Positions 1-6,998 of a stretch of DNA of 23,642 nucleotides are shown piece by piece (position 1 is the stretch's first letter; each line of letters opens with the position of its first letter). Source of the DNA: DASQVO01 sp035640715 (GTDB lineage Bacteria > Actinomycetota > Actinomycetes > Streptosporangiales > Streptosporangiaceae); the NCBI GenBank assembly GCA_035640715.1, contig DASQVO010000174.1, positions 1 to 23,642 of the forward strand, in the 5' to 3' direction. The notes beneath the pieces were generated by a model, which did no database searches, was not told the DNA's origin, and saw nothing but the letters and a program-made list of their open reading frames with translations. The position numbers were made by a program, and so were the translations under genes.

Positions 1-408
1 CGGATCAACCATGATGATGCCCGGCTTGGCGCCTGGCTCGATGGCAAAGACCACGTCGCGGTGGAATGAGCATCCGCTCGCCGTGACCGGATCATCCGCG
101 CTGAGGGCGATATAAGGCTCGGTTCCGGTCGCGGTGGAGTAACCGCCCGGCCCTCGGGCGAACGGGCGCAGCACGCCAGCCCGGCCCAGCAGGAACAAAT
201 GCCCGGCTGCGGCCACCGTGAAAGACCCGTCCGCGCGGGGACCGGCGAGATCGACGACCCCCGGGACATGCAGGAACGGAGCCCAGTGTGCGGGAAGAGC
301 GGGACCCTGGGGAACCGGGTGGCTGGCCGGGCTGCATCCGGCCAGTGCGGCCGAGCCCAGCATCAGGCCCAGTGCCAGTACCCGCATCCGCCGCAGCATC
401 CCCGTCAT
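1..408 (-). CDS. Putative lipoprotein, 5' part only (cut by window edge)
   Basis: The reading frame is open on the minus strand from ATG at 408 to base 1 (136 codons) and runs off the edge. The N-terminus has an arginine-rich start (MLRRMRV), a hydrophobic stretch, and a lipobox LAGC with the lipidated cysteine at residue 25, so the product should be exported and anchored by a diacylglyceryl group. After the cysteine comes a Pro/Ser linker and then alternating hydrophobic and Gly/Asp-rich segments that could be beta-propeller or beta-sandwich strands; I do not recognise the family. In-frame ATGs at 399 and 387 are alternative starts. ATG 399 places an AAGG element at a better distance than ATG 408 does. 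The small gene at 563-832 lies upstream on the same strand, 154 bases away. Lipoprotein status is well supported; function is unknown. Confidence 0.75.
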   Translation of the reverse strand, partial: MTGMLRRMRVLALGLMLGSAALAGCSPASHPVPQGPALPAHWAPFLHVPGVVDLAGPRADGSFTVAAAGHLFLLGRAGVLRPFARGPGGYSTATGTEPYIALSADDPVTASGCSFHRDVVFAIEPGAKPGIIMVDP

Positions 409-521
409 GCCTTCTATGAAACCTGGCCTTTCCCCGGCGGGAAATCGGGGGTGGCCGCACTGGGCCGCCACGCTTATCAGGGTTTATCAGGCGCAGTGAT
501 CCTCGTCATTCACCGCTGGCA

Positions 522-555
522 AGCTGCGCCAGGAGAACTCGCGAGCTGCGCCAGG
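522..555. repeat. 12-bp direct repeat upstream of the lipoprotein gene
   Basis: AGCTGCGCCAGG occurs at 522-533 and again at 544-555, 22 bp apart (about two helical turns), between the two minus-strand genes. A second short repeat, TTATCAGG, occurs at 474-481 and 484-491. Together they could form a regulatory region for the lipoprotein gene, but no protein is implicated by the sequence. Confidence 0.4.
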
Positions 556-562
556 GGAGAGG

Positions 563-832
563 TCAGGGAACCTCGGTGCCTTCGGCCAGCACGGCCCTGA
601 CCAGTTCCTGCAGCGGCCCGGCGAGATCCCGCTCGCCGACCTGAGCCGAGTGCTTCCCGGCGCGGATGTGGTACACGGACTCGCCCGGCACGGCCCGGTA
701 CGGCGGCGGATAGGCGAGACTGGCGTCTTCCGTGAGCCGCTCCCAGCGGCGGGCGTCCCCGCGGCCGGAGGTATCGATCATGGCACGGCGGATGGTTCCA
801 TCCCCAGCCACCTCGGTCACCTCGATCGACAT
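563..832 (-). CDS. Emfourin-like small protein (possible M4 metalloprotease inhibitor)
   Basis: The product is 89 residues. It has a pattern I associate with protealysin inhibitor emfourin: an N-terminal strand MSIEVTEVAGDG, a central (I)DTSG segment followed by an acidic helix, a Pro/Tyr-rich turn, a strand ending VYHIRAG, and a C-terminal helix LQELVRAVL. Emfourins are small inhibitors of thermolysin-family (M4) proteases, often next to the protease gene. No such protease is in this window, although one could lie beyond the left edge. I chose ATG 832 because AAGGA sits about nine bases upstream and because family members start just before this strand. An in-frame ATG at 850 would add six residues. 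There is no signal peptide, so a cytoplasmic location is expected. Family assignment is by eye and moderately secure. Confidence 0.55.
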   Translation of the reverse strand: MSIEVTEVAGDGTIRRAMIDTSGRGDARRWERLTEDASLAYPPPYRAVPGESVYHIRAGKHSAQVGERDLAGPLQELVRAVLAEGTEVP

Positions 833-1008
833 CCAGCCTATTTCCTTCATACCTACATAAGCGGTATTTTCCGGCACAGTGTCACGCCAAGGCCCCGGGC
901 GGGTCACTCACGCCCTGCCTCCCCGCTCGCTTCCGGGCCGCTTTGAGGCGCCGCCTTCCCTCGTCGCTCGTTCCTCGCTCCTCGGTCCAGGTGGCGCCGC
1001 GCCCCTCT

Positions 1009-1057
1009 ATCTCGCGCGCCACGGCCGGCACCCGTACTGTGGGACATCGCGCGAGAT
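1009..1057. promoter_or_regulatory. Inverted repeat in the intergenic region before the first oxidoreductase gene
   Basis: ATCTCGCGCG at 1009-1018 is perfectly repeated in inverse orientation as CGCGCGAGAT at 1048-1057. A plausible -10 element TACTGT lies between the arms at 1035-1040. The layout, with two half-sites bracketing a possible promoter upstream of the gene starting at 1086, suggests an operator. No regulator gene is adjacent and no good -35 is visible, so the assignment is tentative. Confidence 0.35.
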
Positions 1058-1085
1058 GGGCTTGCGGCCATGGCAGGGAGTCGCG

Positions 1086-2027
1086 ATGCAGGTGATCAAG
1101 GTGAGCCAGTTCGGCGGTCCCGAGGTGCTGAGGGTTGGCGAGGCCGGCCTGCCACAGCCGCGTCCTGGCGAAGTGCTCGTGCGGGTGCTCGCCGCCGGGG
1201 TCGGCCCCTGGGACGCCTTTCTTCGCCGTGGCGGCTGGACCGGCCCCCTGCCCTACGTCCCGGGCGGTGAGTTCGCCGGGCTGGTCGAGGGTGATACCGG
1301 CAGTGACGCTGGCCTGAACGACGGGGCGCCCGTGTACGGCTATCCGGGGCTGACCGGCTGCTATGCGCAATACGTGACGTGCCCGGTGGAGCAACTGGCT
1401 CCCATCCCCGCGGGGCTGCCCATTACCGATGCGGCGGCGGCGCCGATCGATGCGCTGACCGCGGAGCAGGGGCTGACCGACGTGCTCGCGATCGGTGCCG
1501 GGGACCGGGTCCTGATTACCGCCGGGGCGGGCGGGCTGGGTCATTTCGCGGTGCAGATCGCCCGCATTCTCGGGGCGTCCGTGATAGCGACTGCCAGCCC
1601 GGAGCACCATGAGTTCGTGCACAGGCTCGGCGCGGCCGTGGTCATCGACCACACCAGGCCCGACTGGCCTGACCAGGTCCGCGAGGTGACCGGCGGAGGA
1701 GCGGAACGGGTGCTGGCGTGTGCTGCGCCCACCCTTGACGGCGCGGCCCGCGCGGCCCGCGACGGGGCGCTCATTGCCACGCCGGTGCGGGCCGAATTGC
1801 CTGGCGCGCAGCGGGTCCGCTGGGAACAGTACGACGGCCAGCCGCGGGGGACCCGCCTGATCCGGATGGCCCCGTGGTTCGATGACGGGTCGCTGTCGGT
1901 CACCGTGCAGGCCCGGTACTACTGGCACGACGCGGCGCAGGCGCACCGCGTCGCCGAGCGTGGGCACACCCAGGGCAAGCTCGTCCTGATCGTCGATGAC
2001 GATCTCGCCGCCACACTGGAGGTCTGA
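1086..2027 (+). CDS. NADP-dependent quinone-oxidoreductase-like protein (zinc-less MDR family)
   Basis: The product is 313 residues, normal for the quinone oxidoreductase branch of the medium-chain dehydrogenase/reductase superfamily. Residues 1 to about 120 are a GroES-like domain (start MQVIKVSQFGGPEVL, PGEVLVRVLAAGV). From about 125 there is a Rossmann fold with the dinucleotide loop TAGAGGLG at 145-152. The cysteine cluster of zinc alcohol dehydrogenases is absent, so NAD(P)H-dependent reduction of quinones or other activated carbonyls is the likely chemistry; the substrate is unknown. The start was placed at ATG 1086 because CAGGGAG lies just upstream and the family N-terminus begins there; the frame stays open further upstream but codes for nothing recognisable. 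The next gene is a paralogue 152 bases downstream. Confidence 0.88.
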   Translation: MQVIKVSQFGGPEVLRVGEAGLPQPRPGEVLVRVLAAGVGPWDAFLRRGGWTGPLPYVPGGEFAGLVEGDTGSDAGLNDGAPVYGYPGLTGCYAQYVTCPVEQLAPIPAGLPITDAAAAPIDALTAEQGLTDVLAIGAGDRVLITAGAGGLGHFAVQIARILGASVIATASPEHHEFVHRLGAAVVIDHTRPDWPDQVREVTGGGAERVLACAAPTLDGAARAARDGALIATPVRAELPGAQRVRWEQYDGQPRGTRLIRMAPWFDDGSLSVTVQARYYWHDAAQAHRVAERGHTQGKLVLIVDDDLAATLEV

Positions 2028-2138
2028 CCACTCCCAGCGGAGTGCCCTACTCAGTGAGCAGCGCCCGAACCGTCCGGGCGGCGGTGCGTGCGGTCCCCGC
2101 TGGCGGGCATAACGGGCGCTGCCCGGCGGTTAGCCGAG

Positions 2139-2169
2139 CCTGGGAGAGCGGCCGGACCTGGGAGAGCGG
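2139..2169 (+). repeat. Two direct copies of a 13-bp repeat overlapping the ribosome binding site
   Basis: CCTGGGAGAGCGG is present at 2139-2151 and 2157-2169, with a period of 18 bp. The second copy runs into the GGAGG ribosome binding site (2168-2172) of the gene starting at 2180. It may be a local duplication or a paired operator/leader element. Confidence 0.6.
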
Positions 2170-2179
2170 AGGTGCCTTA

Positions 2180-3094
2180 GTGAAGGCAGTACGGTTCGAC
2201 GAGTACGGCGGGATCGACGTCCTCAAGGTGGTGGACGTTCCCCGGCCGGTACCGGGACCGGGCCAGGTACTGGTCCGTGTCAAGGCAGCGGGGATCAACC
2301 CGGGCGAAGCCAAGATCCGCGAGGGCTTGCTGCACGCCAGGTGGCCGGCTGAATTTCCGTCCGGGCAGGGCAGCGACCTGGCCGGGATCGTGGCCGAGGC
2401 CGGCCCCGGTGTAACCGGGTTCTCTGCCGGGGATGAGGTCATCGGTTTCACCCACGACCGGGCCAGCCAGGCTGAGTACGCACTGGCCAGTGCGCAGAAC
2501 CTGACCGGGAAGCCGGCGGCTGTGCCGTGGGAAGTCGCGGGAGCCCTGTTCGTGGCGGGCACCACGGCCTACGCAGCCGTGCGGGCGGTGGCACTGACCC
2601 AGGGCGACACGGTGGTTGTAGCAGGGGCCGCCGGCGGGGTCGGCTCGATCGCGGTCCAGCTGGCCAGGCGCGCCGGGGCCACCGTGATCGGGCTGGCCGG
2701 TGAGCCCAACCACGGATGGCTCGCCGGGCACGGGGTCATCCCCGTTGCCTACGGGGACGGGGTGGCCGACCGGATCCGGCAGGCGGCCGGCAAGGTCGAC
2801 GCCTTCATCGATACGTTCGGCGCCGGCTACGTGCAGCTGGCGCTGGAACTCGGCGTGGAGCCTTCCCGCGTCGATACGATCGTCGACTTCGGCGCTGTTG
2901 AGCAGTACGGAGTCAAGACCGAGGGCAACGCCGCAGGGGCCAGCGCGAGCGTGCTCGCCGAGCTGGCAGAGCTGATCGCAGGCGGCCAACTGGAGATTCC
3001 GCTGGCCGCGACCTTCCCGCTCACCGAGGTGCGGGACGCCTACCGGCAGCTCGCGCAGGGCCACATCCGCGGCAAGATCGTCCTTGTTCCCTGA
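2180..3094 (+). CDS. NADP-dependent quinone-oxidoreductase-like protein, second copy
   Basis: The product is 304 residues of the zinc-less quinone oxidoreductase family. It starts MKAVRFDEYGGIDVLKVVDV, which is typical for the family. A GroES-like domain covers about residues 1-120 and a Rossmann domain follows, with loop AGAAGGVG at 148-155. The C-terminal GKIVLVP ending is also typical. The GTG start at 2180 is supported by GGAGG at 2168-2172 with a seven-base spacer and by the family N-terminus; the 46 codons of open frame upstream look non-coding. Like its neighbour it lacks the zinc-ligand cysteines. The two genes are related but clearly diverged, so this is not a recent duplication. Substrate is unknown. 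The next gene on the same strand starts 188 bases downstream after a stretch where I see nothing recognisable. Confidence 0.9.
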   Translation: MKAVRFDEYGGIDVLKVVDVPRPVPGPGQVLVRVKAAGINPGEAKIREGLLHARWPAEFPSGQGSDLAGIVAEAGPGVTGFSAGDEVIGFTHDRASQAEYALASAQNLTGKPAAVPWEVAGALFVAGTTAYAAVRAVALTQGDTVVVAGAAGGVGSIAVQLARRAGATVIGLAGEPNHGWLAGHGVIPVAYGDGVADRIRQAAGKVDAFIDTFGAGYVQLALELGVEPSRVDTIVDFGAVEQYGVKTEGNAAGASASVLAELAELIAGGQLEIPLAATFPLTEVRDAYRQLAQGHIRGKIVLVP

Positions 3095-3282
3095 CAACCG
3101 GATATAACCTGCGGCAACGTCACCCAGCCGGGGCTGACCTTCCCGCACTGCCGTGGCGACGTCAACACCGGTAATACCCACCACGAACCAGGGCCGGGCG
3201 CCGGGCGCATGTTCTCTCGCCAACGCGGGTAGCCGAAGGGGAACGCTGCCGGCCTGGCCGGCGGTAACCGGGTGAGGGGCGT

Positions 3283-4734
3283 ATGGGGAATCTTGACGCA
3301 ATCGTGGTGGGTGCGGGCCCGAACGGGCTGGCCGCGGCAATCACGCTGGCCCAGGCCGGCCTGAACGTCGCCGTGTACGAGGGCGCGGATACCGTGGGCG
3401 GCGGCGCGCGCACCGAGGAGCTGACCCTCCCGGGTTTCCGCCATGACTCGTGCGCGGCGGTCCACCCGCTCGGCGCGGGATCCCCGGTACTGCGCGGATG
3501 GCCGCTTGAGCGGTACGGGCTGTCCTGGATCCAGCCGGACCTGCCGCTCGCGCACCCGTTCCCCGACGGGTCCGCTGCCACGCTGGCCCGCTCCGTGGCG
3601 GCGACCGCCGATTCCCTCGGCGGCGACGGCCAGACCTACCTTCAGCTGCTGCGGCCATTCAGGGGGCGGTGGGACGAGCTGGCCGCAGATGTGCTGCGGC
3701 CCCCGCTGGCCGGCTTGCCGCGGCATCCGCTGCTGCTGGGCTACTTCGGGATGCTGGCCGCGGCGCCGGCCGCCGTGGTCGCCCGCTTTTTCCGCGGTGA
3801 GCACGCCCGCAGCTTGCTCGCGGGCCTGGCCGCCCACGTGACGGCACCGCTGACCTCACCGGCCACCGGCGGCGTGGCGCTGCTGTTCGCGCTGGCCGCC
3901 CACGAGGTCGGCTGGCCGTTCCCGCGCGGCGGCACGCAGGCGCTGTCCGACGCCATGGCGGGCCTGCTGGTGTCCCTGGGCGGCCAGATAACGACCGGCC
4001 ACCCCGTGCGGGCGCTCGCTGACCTGCCGCCGGTCCGCGCCTACCTGTTCGACACCTCGCCGGGCCAGCTCGCTGCCATCGCCGGATCCCGGCTGCCGCA
4101 GCCGTACGCCGACCGTATCCGCCGTTACGAGCACGGCCCGGCCGTGTTCAAGATCGATTACGCCCTGGACGGCCCGGTGCCCTGGACCGCCGAGCCATGC
4201 CGCCGCGCCGGCACCGTGCACCTGGGCTCCTCATTTGCGGAGATTGGGGAGGCTCTGCGATCGGTCCAGCATGGCTCGGTGCCGGCACGGCCATTCCTCA
4301 TCACCGCGCAGCCAAGCCTGTTCGATCCGACGCGTGCCCCGGAAGGAGCGCACGTCTTCTGGGTTTACGGTCAGGTGCCGAACGGCTGGCGCGGGGATTT
4401 CACGGACACCATCGAGGCGCAGATCGAGCGGTTCGCGCCCGGCTTCCGCGACCTGGTTGCCGCCCGTGCCATCACCGCGCCGGCCGCCCTCGAGGCGCGC
4501 AACCCGAACAACGTGGGTGGCGACATCGCCGGCGGCCGCTGCGATCAGCTGCGCCTCATCTTCCGGCCCACCCTCACGCCGGTTCCCTACGCAACCCCGG
4601 ATCCGGCCATCTACCTGTGCTCGTCGGCGACCCCGCCCGGCCCGGGAGTGCACGGCATGTGCGGCTACCACGCGGCCGGGGTGGTCTTGCGGCGGGTTTT
4701 CGGCACCCGGGCAGCAGCAGAGGTGGCCGCATGA
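3283..4734 (+). CDS. FAD-dependent oxidoreductase, CrtI/PYROXD2-like
   Basis: The product is 483 residues. The N-terminal FAD-binding motif is GAGPNG at residues 10-15, with an acidic residue at the end of the second strand (Glu33) and the following GGGARTEE segment, as in the phytoene desaturase/PYROXD2 group of flavin amine-oxidase-like enzymes. A C-terminal motif near PGPGVHGMCGYHAA matches the FAD-contacting end of that family. The substrate cannot be told; no carotenoid genes are nearby, so desaturation of carotenes is unlikely. GAGGGG (3274-3279) precedes the ATG at 3283. The stop codon overlaps the ATG of a seven-codon mini-ORF (ATGA at 4731-4734), and the lipase maturation factor gene follows only 33 bases later, so the two genes are almost certainly cotranscribed. 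Confidence 0.88.
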   Translation: MGNLDAIVVGAGPNGLAAAITLAQAGLNVAVYEGADTVGGGARTEELTLPGFRHDSCAAVHPLGAGSPVLRGWPLERYGLSWIQPDLPLAHPFPDGSAATLARSVAATADSLGGDGQTYLQLLRPFRGRWDELAADVLRPPLAGLPRHPLLLGYFGMLAAAPAAVVARFFRGEHARSLLAGLAAHVTAPLTSPATGGVALLFALAAHEVGWPFPRGGTQALSDAMAGLLVSLGGQITTGHPVRALADLPPVRAYLFDTSPGQLAAIAGSRLPQPYADRIRRYEHGPAVFKIDYALDGPVPWTAEPCRRAGTVHLGSSFAEIGEALRSVQHGSVPARPFLITAQPSLFDPTRAPEGAHVFWVYGQVPNGWRGDFTDTIEAQIERFAPGFRDLVAARAITAPAALEARNPNNVGGDIAGGRCDQLRLIFRPTLTPVPYATPDPAIYLCSSATPPGPGVHGMCGYHAAGVVLRRVFGTRAAAEVAA

Positions 4735-4754
4735 CCGGGACGGCGGACAGGTAA
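4731..4754 (+). CDS. Seven-codon mini-ORF between oxidoreductase and lipase maturation factor genes
   Basis: The ATG at 4731 overlaps the TGA of the upstream gene (ATGA). The frame encodes MTGTADR and ends TAA at 4752-4754, immediately before the GGAGG (4756-4760) of the next gene. It may only carry ribosomes across the gap (translational coupling) rather than make a functional peptide. It could also be chance. Confidence 0.35.
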   Translation: MTGTADR

Positions 4755-4767
4755 CGGAGGTGGCGAG

Positions 4768-6210
4768 ATGCGGTGGTTCGCGGCACCCGACTACTGGTTC
4801 GCCCGGCTGGCGTTCCAGCGCGGTCTGGCCGCCATCTACCTCATCGCGTTTGTCGCCGCGGCCCGCCAGTTCCGCGCGCTGCTCGGCGAGCGGGGCCTGC
4901 TGCCGATCCCGCGCTTCGTCAGCCGTGTGCCGTTCCGGGAATACCCGAGCCTGTTCTACCTGCACTATTCCGACCGCTTCTTCGCCGCCGTGGCATGGGG
5001 CGGTGCCGGATTGGCCGCCGCGCTGGCGGTGGGCCTGGCGGATGCGGTGCCGCTGTGGGCATCGATGCCGCTGTGGGCCGTGCTGTGGGCGGCTTACCTG
5101 TCCATCGTCAACGTCGGCCAGACGTGGTACGGCTTCGGCTGGGAATCGCTGCTGCTCGAAAGCGGCTTTCTGGCCATCTTCATTGGCAACGCCAGCACCG
5201 CGCCGCCGGTCCTTGTGCTGTGGCTGCTGCGCTGGCTGATTTTCCGGCTGGAGTTCGGGGCCGGCCTCATCAAGCTGCGAGGGGACCGCTGCTGGCGTGA
5301 CCTGACCTGCCTGCGGTACCACCACGAGACGCAGCCGATGCCCGGGCCGCTGAGCTGGTTCTTCCATCATCTGCCTGATCCCGTGCACCGGGTGGAGGTG
5401 CTGGCCAATCATTTCGCCCAGCTCATCGTGCCGTTCGCACTGTTCGCCCCGCAGCCAGTGGCCAGCGTGGCGGCGGGCGTCATCATCGTCACCCAGCTCT
5501 GGCTCGTCCTGTCCGGCAACTTCGCCTGGCTGAACTGGCTGACGATCGTCCTGGCCGTCTCCGTGGTCGGCGGCTCCACAGCCGCCCGGGTGCTGCCGCT
5601 GCCCGGGCCACCCCGGTTCGGCGCGACTCCCGGCTGGTATGAGGGCGTGGTGCTGGCGGTAACCGCCGCGGTAGCCGTGCTCAGCTACTGGCCGGCCCGC
5701 AACCTGGTCTCACGCCAGCAGCTCATGAACTACAGCTTCGACCCGCTGCATCTGGTCAACACCTACGGTGCCTTCGGCGGGATCACCCGGCGGCGCTACG
5801 AGGTCACCATCGAGGGCACCCGTGAGCCGGAGATCACCCAGGACACCGAGTGGCGGGAGTATCAGTTCAAGGGCAAGCCCGGCGATCCGCGGCGGCGGCC
5901 GCCGCAGGTAGCGCCTTATCACCTTCGGCTGGACTGGCTGATGTGGTTCGCCGGGATCTCGCCGCGCTACGCGGAGCCGTGGCTGGTGCCGCTGCTGTAC
6001 AAGCTGCTGGCGGGCGACGGGAACGTCTTGGCGCTGCTGCGCTCCAACCCGTTCCCTGGCGCGCCGCCCAGCTTCGTCCGGGCCAGGCTGTGCCACTACC
6101 GCTACACCAGCTGGCGGCAGCTGCGCGAGACCGGCGCCTGGTGGGAGCGGACGCCGGTCAGCGAGTACGTTCCCCCTGTCACCCTGCACGCGCAGGCACG
6201 GTCACGCTGA
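4768..6210 (+). CDS. Lipase maturation factor family membrane protein
   Basis: The product is 480 residues, matching the lipase maturation factor (LMF1-like) family. Family blocks are visible in order: GWESLLLESGFLAIF (residues 124-138), the WLLRWLIFRLEFGAGLIKL region (152-170), a Trp-Arg-Asp-Leu-Thr then Tyr-His-His-Glu-Thr-Gln segment (176-189), and the C-terminal NTYGAFGGITRRRYEV (331-346) followed by a KPGDP and PPQVAPYHLRLDW stretch (370-390). About six to eight hydrophobic membrane segments lie between residues 15 and 310, so it is an integral membrane protein; the region after about 320 is soluble. In vertebrates LMF1 helps secreted lipases fold in the ER; the bacterial role is not established. 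ATG 4768 has GGAGG at 4756-4760. No lipase gene is in the window. Confidence 0.92.
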   Translation: MRWFAAPDYWFARLAFQRGLAAIYLIAFVAAARQFRALLGERGLLPIPRFVSRVPFREYPSLFYLHYSDRFFAAVAWGGAGLAAALAVGLADAVPLWASMPLWAVLWAAYLSIVNVGQTWYGFGWESLLLESGFLAIFIGNASTAPPVLVLWLLRWLIFRLEFGAGLIKLRGDRCWRDLTCLRYHHETQPMPGPLSWFFHHLPDPVHRVEVLANHFAQLIVPFALFAPQPVASVAAGVIIVTQLWLVLSGNFAWLNWLTIVLAVSVVGGSTAARVLPLPGPPRFGATPGWYEGVVLAVTAAVAVLSYWPARNLVSRQQLMNYSFDPLHLVNTYGAFGGITRRRYEVTIEGTREPEITQDTEWREYQFKGKPGDPRRRPPQVAPYHLRLDWLMWFAGISPRYAEPWLVPLLYKLLAGDGNVLALLRSNPFPGAPPSFVRARLCHYRYTSWRQLRETGAWWERTPVSEYVPPVTLHAQARSR

Positions 6211-6317
6211 GCCGACCCCGGCGCTCCGCCGCGCGACGTGCGCCAGGGCGTGCGGCGTGCGCCGGGGCGGTCCGCCGGTGCCGGGTGCCGGGCGTCCCGC
6301 CGTGCGACGCGATCGGG

Positions 6318-6323
6318 TAATCT
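6318..6323 (+). promoter_or_regulatory. Possible -10 element of the tRNA-Met promoter
   Basis: TAATCT stands out in very GC-rich sequence about 53 bases before the tRNA 5' end. I see no convincing -35 at the correct spacing, so this is a weak call based on position and composition. The rest of the 165-base gap before the tRNA (6211-6375) is GC-rich with no gene. Confidence 0.35.
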
Positions 6324-6375
6324 GACCTGCGAGCCGTTCGCGCCCGCCGGGGGTATCCGGGCGAGTCGGCTATGT

Positions 6376-6449
6376 GGCGGAGTAGCTCAGTCAGGCAGAG
6401 CAAGCGGCTCATAATCGCTGTGTCGCCGGTTCAAGTCCGGCCTCCGCTA
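6376..6449 (+). tRNA. tRNA-Met (CAT anticodon)
   Basis: A full cloverleaf can be drawn. The acceptor arms are 6376-6382 and 6442-6448, with a G-U first pair. The D arm is GCTC/GAGC. The anticodon stem is 6403-6407 with 6415-6419, and the anticodon CAT is at 6410-6412. The T arm is 6425-6429 with 6437-6441 around TTCAAGT, and the discriminator A is at 6449. CCA is not encoded. A paired first base pair (not the C1:A72 mismatch of initiators) and the position upstream of rpmG, as with metT in Mycobacterium, point to elongator Met. A lysidine-modified Ile tRNA cannot be excluded by eye. Confidence 0.93.
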
Positions 6450-6451
6450 CG

Positions 6452-6683
6452 GGTCACCCTGCTCGTTGTCCCTGCGGGCCAGCTTCGCGGGAATTCAGTG
6501 TTGACCCGGGGGGACGACCCCCCGGACCCCCCGGTGCGGGCCTTCGGCCCGCGACGGGCGACTATTACGGTCACCCTGCTCGTTGTCCCTGCGGGCCAGG
6601 TTCGCGGGAATTCAGTGTTGACCCGGGAGGACGACCCCCCCGGACCCCCCGGTGGGGGCCTTCGGCCCGCGACGGGCGACTAT
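6452..6683. repeat. Tandem duplication, two copies of about 115 bp (period 117)
   Basis: Copy 1 is 6452-6565 and copy 2 is 6569-6683. They differ by three substitutions and one inserted C, so the duplication is recent or maintained by conversion. Each copy contains a GC hairpin (in copy 1, CCGGGGGG with loop ACGA and CCCCCCGG), a second hairpin of the GGGCC-TTC-GGCCC type, and a GAATTC site. Copy 1 begins two bases after the tRNA-Met gene. No convincing coding frame runs through either copy. The rest of the gap to rpmG (6684-6827) holds only a degenerate third copy of the GC motif at 6728-6742. Confidence 0.95.
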
Positions 6684-6727
6684 GCTTGCCGATCTTCGGT
6701 CAGCGGCGCCGTGGTCCGCAGTGCTAG

Positions 6728-6742
6728 CCCGGGGGCGACCCC
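6728..6742 (+). repeat. Partial copy of the GC-hairpin motif
   Basis: CCCGGGGGCGACCCC resembles the core of the hairpin found in the two upstream 115-bp copies and again at 14971-14990. It is shorter and its stem is imperfect. Confidence 0.45.
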
Positions 6743-6827
6743 ATGTGCGGGTAACAAGCGTCCGCTGACCGTGGGCAGGCTTGGTACGCTTACCCGTTGT
6801 CCGTTTAAACGAGAAAGGCGCTTCGCC

Positions 6828-6992
6828 GTGGCTGCCACCGATGTCCGGCCCAAGATCACGCTGGCTTGCCAGGAGTGCAAGCACCGCAACTACATCACCC
6901 GCAAGAACCGGCGCAACGATCCCGACCGGCTCGAGCTGAAGAAGTACTGCCCGAACTGCCGCTGCCACCGGCCGCACCGCGAAACCCGCTAG
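6828..6992 (+). CDS. rpmG: 50S ribosomal protein L33, zinc-binding form
   Basis: The product is 54 residues, the standard size for L33. Two CxxC pairs (Cys14/Cys17 and Cys41/Cys44) form the zinc ribbon, so this is the C+ form used under zinc-replete conditions; actinomycetes often have a second cysteine-free copy elsewhere that is induced by zinc limitation. The internal segment NYITRKNRRNDPDRLELKKY is characteristic. GTG at 6828 is the start: GAAAGG at 6813-6818 is well placed, and the frame further upstream reads through the tRNA and repeats and cannot be coding. The gene is followed after six bases by the hadA-like gene, the conserved rpmG-hadA-hadB order of Actinomycetota. Confidence 0.96.
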   Translation: MAATDVRPKITLACQECKHRNYITRKNRRNDPDRLELKKYCPNCRCHRPHRETR

Positions 6993-6998
6993 CCGCGG

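Noticed and set aside
2177..3340. 387-codon minus-strand frame across the second oxidoreductase gene
   Set aside because: It is antisense to a clear MDR-family gene. The part beyond that gene (3095-3282) has some coding-like composition, but no family and no start site could be identified.
6452..6742. CRISPR-like array next to tRNA-Met
   Set aside because: There are only two long, nearly identical adjacent copies without unique spacers, and no cas genes.
6372..6827. N-terminal extension of the rpmG frame through tRNA-Met and the repeats
   Set aside because: The frame passes through a tRNA gene and a tandem repeat; L33 is complete from GTG 6828 with a good ribosome binding site.
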